Below, in pieces: positions 61,980 through 64,000 of a DNA stretch of 64,000 bases. The translations under genes and the position numbers were made by a program. The notes below the pieces were generated by a model. That model worked only from the letters and a program-made list of their open reading frames with translations, was not told the origin of the DNA and made no database searches. The DNA is from Motilimonas eburnea (GTDB lineage Bacteria > Pseudomonadota > Gammaproteobacteria > Enterobacterales > CBDFNC01): contig NZ_JAIMJB010000012.1 of the NCBI RefSeq assembly GCF_021295345.1, positions 62,001-126,000 of the forward strand. Reading direction: 5' to 3'. Numbering within the stretch: position 1 is the stretch's first letter; each line of letters opens with the position of its first letter.

Positions 61980-62465
61980 TTACTCTTCTGGATCCATTTC
62001 CACATCAACCACATAATCACCTTCGAGCCAATTACGGCCAATCAGCAGCTTATATGACATCTTTTTACGGTCACTGAGGTTCACCAGTACCTTTTTCGTC
62101 TCACCTCGCCAGCCAAGACCAAGCTCCACCTGATATCGTCGTTCTTTGGCGATAGCGTTTCGGATAGTCACCACATCAACAATCTTAGCCTGAAGGGTAC
62201 GAAACTCTTCCTTTTCATTCATGGTCGTAAAGGTAATGGTTTTACCAATATTGTCTTTCATTTCACCCGCATCATCATCCACTTTAATATCAAAGGCATG
62301 AATTGAGGTGGTATGCGCACCTGTATCGATACGCGTTAGATACTTGAGGTTATCTAACTCGGCGACTTTGATGTATTCAACAGGCCCAACAGAACGCTTC
62401 TCCGCTGCACTATAAAAAGTCCAGAAAAGGCTTGATAAACAAAAGAGTAAAACTATTTTCTTCAC
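61980..62465 (-). CDS. Exported retropepsin-like protein (RimK-associated ATP-dependent zinc protease family)
   Basis: A 161-residue protein. The start is taken as GTG 62465, which has AGGAAG at about 5 nt and gives a good signal peptide (MKKIVLLFCLSSLFWTFYSA); an ATG at 62480 overlaps that ribosome site. The body carries the family motif LTRIDTGAHTTSIHA, with the aspartic-protease-like DTG, then KVLVNLSDRKKMSYKLLIGRNWL (PF05618-like). The historical name says zinc protease, but the fold is retropepsin-like. Substrate unknown. Confidence 0.8.
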   Translation of the reverse strand: MKKIVLLFCLSSLFWTFYSAAEKRSVGPVEYIKVAELDNLKYLTRIDTGAHTTSIHAFDIKVDDDAGEMKDNIGKTITFTTMNEKEEFRTLQAKIVDVVTIRNAIAKERRYQVELGLGWRGETKKVLVNLSDRKKMSYKLLIGRNWLEGDYVVDVEMDPEE

Positions 62466-62509
62466 AATACTTCCTATCATTTGATTAAGAAACGAATAAC
62501 CCTCAAAGC

Positions 62510-63247
62510 TTAAGCGCTGGATTTACAAATATCAACGTAAGCTTTAACAGTGCGCTCATACCCTTGGAGCAGCGATTCAACCACCAAGGCGTGGCCAATC
62601 GACACTTCTTTGATATCAGGAATAGTTAAAAATAAATCCAGATTTTCTAGACTCAAATCATGTCCCGCATTCACCTCTAACCCTAAATCTTGCGCAGCTT
62701 TAGCTGCTTCAGCATACTGAGCCAACACGTCATCTTGCTGTTCGGTTGCAAAAGCATGGGCGTAGGCTTCGGTGTAAAGCTCAATACGATCGGCCCCAGT
62801 AGCGTGGGCTAACGCCATGTCTTCAGACACAGGATCCATAAAAATGCTGGTGCGGATGCCAGCCGCTTTTAAGCGTGCCACTACGTCTTTTACCAGCGCA
62901 AAGTCTTGGTGTAAATTCCAGCCATGATCTGAGGTGATTTGATTAGGATCATCGGGAACGAGGGTGCATTGATGAGGCTTAGCATCGAGCACGACGTTTA
63001 AGAATTCTTCACAAGGATAGCCCTCAATATTAAGCTCAGCGCCAGGGTATTGTGCAGCGACTTGTTTTAGCTCATAAACGTCACTGTAGCGTGCGTGACG
63101 CTGGTCAGGCCGAGGATGTAAAGTCAGACCATTTATGCCGAGGGCTAAACCTTGGCGAGCAAATTCAGCTACGCTGGGATAATCTCGTCCACGAGAGTTA
63201 CGAAGAAGGGCGATTTTGTTGAAATTAATACTAAAAAACGTGCTCAT
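62510..63247 (-). CDS. pdxJ: Pyridoxine 5'-phosphate synthase
   Basis: A 245-residue TIM-barrel enzyme joining 1-deoxyxylulose 5-phosphate and 3-amino-2-oxopropyl phosphate to pyridoxine phosphate. Landmarks: INFNKIALLRNSRGRDYPSV at the start, GLTLHPRPDQRHARYSDV, CTLVPDDPNQITSDHGWNL, FMDP, and EVNAGHDLSLENL. Length as in E. coli (243). The usual partner recO upstream is not in the visible part; the next gene upstream is pykF. Confidence 0.96.
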   Translation of the reverse strand: MSTFFSINFNKIALLRNSRGRDYPSVAEFARQGLALGINGLTLHPRPDQRHARYSDVYELKQVAAQYPGAELNIEGYPCEEFLNVVLDAKPHQCTLVPDDPNQITSDHGWNLHQDFALVKDVVARLKAAGIRTSIFMDPVSEDMALAHATGADRIELYTEAYAHAFATEQQDDVLAQYAEAAKAAQDLGLEVNAGHDLSLENLDLFLTIPDIKEVSIGHALVVESLLQGYERTVKAYVDICKSSA

Positions 63248-63327
63248 GTAATTCGTCTAACCAAGCCATTAAAATAAGCCTAAACCATAGCATAGCTGGT
63301 ATCTAAAGGCAGGTATTACAGGCATAA

Positions 63328-63352
63328 AAAAACCCGGCAAGCCGGGTTTTTC
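63328..63352. terminator. Terminator after pykF (bidirectional shape)
   Basis: AAAACCCGGC / GCCGGGTTTT around AA; A and T tracts on both sides. On the minus strand the T-run follows the pykF stop by about 20 bp. Confidence 0.9.
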
Positions 63353-63370
63353 GCTTCTTTTCGACAATGA

Positions 63371-64000
63371 TTATTTAATCACGTGAACCGAAGAAGTGTT
63401 AGTTGTACCCGAATCAACTAGGGCACCAGAAACCATCACTACGTTGTCACCCGCTTTAGCAAGGTCTAGATCTTTAGCAATCTTCATACCTTGGCTGTAG
63501 AAGTCTTCCGTGTTGTCGATTTTCTCAACAACCACTGGCGTCACACCTTTGCTTAGACATAGCTGTTGAGCTGTCTTAGCGTTGGTAGTAATCGCTAGGA
63601 TTGGTGCTTTAGGGAAGAATTTACGTACAGAACGTGCAGACTTTCCGCCTTCAGTCGCAACAATGATTAGACGTGAATCTAATTGCTCAGCTGTCTTAAC
63701 CGCACCACGACAAACCGCTTGAGTGATGCTCTTAGCATCTGTGTCAGCGCTCGTTTCAACACGAGAAGGCATACGCTCATCGGTGCTGTTACAGATAGTC
63801 GCCATGATTTGTACAGATTCAGCTGGGTATTTACCCTTAGCACTTTCACCAGAAAGCATTACTGCATCAGTACCGTCTAAGATAGCGTTTGCTACGTCAC
63901 CCGCTTCTGCGCGTGTTGGACGAGGGTTTTTGATCATAGAGTCAAGCATTTGCGTTGCCGTGATAACTGGCTTACGCGCTGCGTTACATTTCTCGATCAT
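63371..64000 (-). CDS. pykF: Pyruvate kinase I, C-terminal part (gene continues beyond the window)
   Basis: At least 209 residues of the C-terminal part. Matches E. coli Pyk[51 protein letters not shown] is catalytic-domain sequence, and the remainder is the allosteric C-terminal domain ending in [19 protein letters not shown]. The enzyme makes pyruvate and ATP from phosphoenolpyruvate and ADP, and PykF is activated by fructose 1,6-bisphosphate. The leftmost Met is internal; the true start lies outside the window. Codon usage is strongly biased, as in glnA. Confidence 0.96.
   Translation of the reverse strand: MIEKCNAARKPVITATQMLDSMIKNPRPTRAEAGDVANAILDGTDAVMLSGESAKGKYPAESVQIMATICNSTDERMPSRVETSADTDAKSITQAVCRGAVKTAEQLDSRLIIVATEGGKSARSVRKFFPKAPILAITTNAKTAQQLCLSKGVTPVVVEKIDNTEDFYSQGMKIAKDLDLAKAGDNVVMVSGALVDSGTTNTSSVHVIK

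Overview
This 64-kb window is chromosomal DNA from a moderate-GC gammaproteobacterium, probably a marine, chitin-using member of the Alteromonadales or a neighbouring order. The assignment is inferred from gene orders shared with Escherichia coli and relatives (srkA-dsbA, yihY next to dtd, typA divergent from glnA-glnL-glnG, an ilvL-G-M-D-A operon) and from the marine flavour of the accessory genes (chitinases, repeat lipoproteins). No 16S gene or other decisive marker is present.

Layout. 1-8.2 kb: the 5' end of glpE, a Sel1-repeat protein, two lipoproteins (one with bacterial Ig-like and RCC1-like repeats), an alpha/beta hydrolase and REP-like intergenic sequence. 8.2-14 kb: the branched-chain amino acid operon on the minus strand (ilvL leader peptide and attenuator, ilvG, ilvM, ilvD, ilvA; no ilvE). 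14.3-20.4 kb: comM, a ChbG/YdjC deacetylase, an esterase-fold protein lacking its nucleophile serine, a GcvR-like ACT protein and an acyl-CoA synthetase. 20.7-27.4 kb: a chitin island. It holds a membrane protein with an outside GH18 domain and an inside LytTR DNA-binding domain, followed by two GH18 chitinases. 27.7-40.5 kb: DUF2141, dsbA, srkA, ccoG, yihD, ddl with a triplicated leader, pitrilysin, acyltransferase, dtd, proline iminopeptidase and yihY. 40.6-51.2 kb: a lipoprotein followed by 83-bp tandem repeats, a stand-alone murA, pbpG, typA, and glnA-glnL-glnG with visible sigma54 and NtrC sites. 51.3-64 kb: a coiled-coil protein, a LacI regulator, an HDOD protein, a seven-tRNA cluster, asd, small unknown proteins, HIT and PilZ-like proteins, a MITE-like element, a retropepsin-like protein, pdxJ and the C-terminal part of pykF.

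The most unusual item is the protein at 20738-23509. Its order is signal peptide, GH18 domain, one membrane helix, degenerate histidine-kinase-like region, coiled coil, and C-terminal LytTR domain. The GH18 catalytic glutamate is Asn156, other active-site residues are replaced, and no phosphoacceptor histidine is seen in the kinase-like part. The simplest reading is a one-component transmembrane regulator that senses chitin or its breakdown products through a dead chitinase and acts on DNA directly, with the two intact chitinases immediately downstream as likely targets. Function and targets are inferred, not shown.

Other items worth following: the ddl leader with its start codon repeated three times so that two four-codon ORFs precede the real gene; a 283-bp element with 19-bp perfect terminal inverted repeats; an orphan plus-strand terminator that may end a small RNA; and an NtrC box overlapping the glnL start codon.
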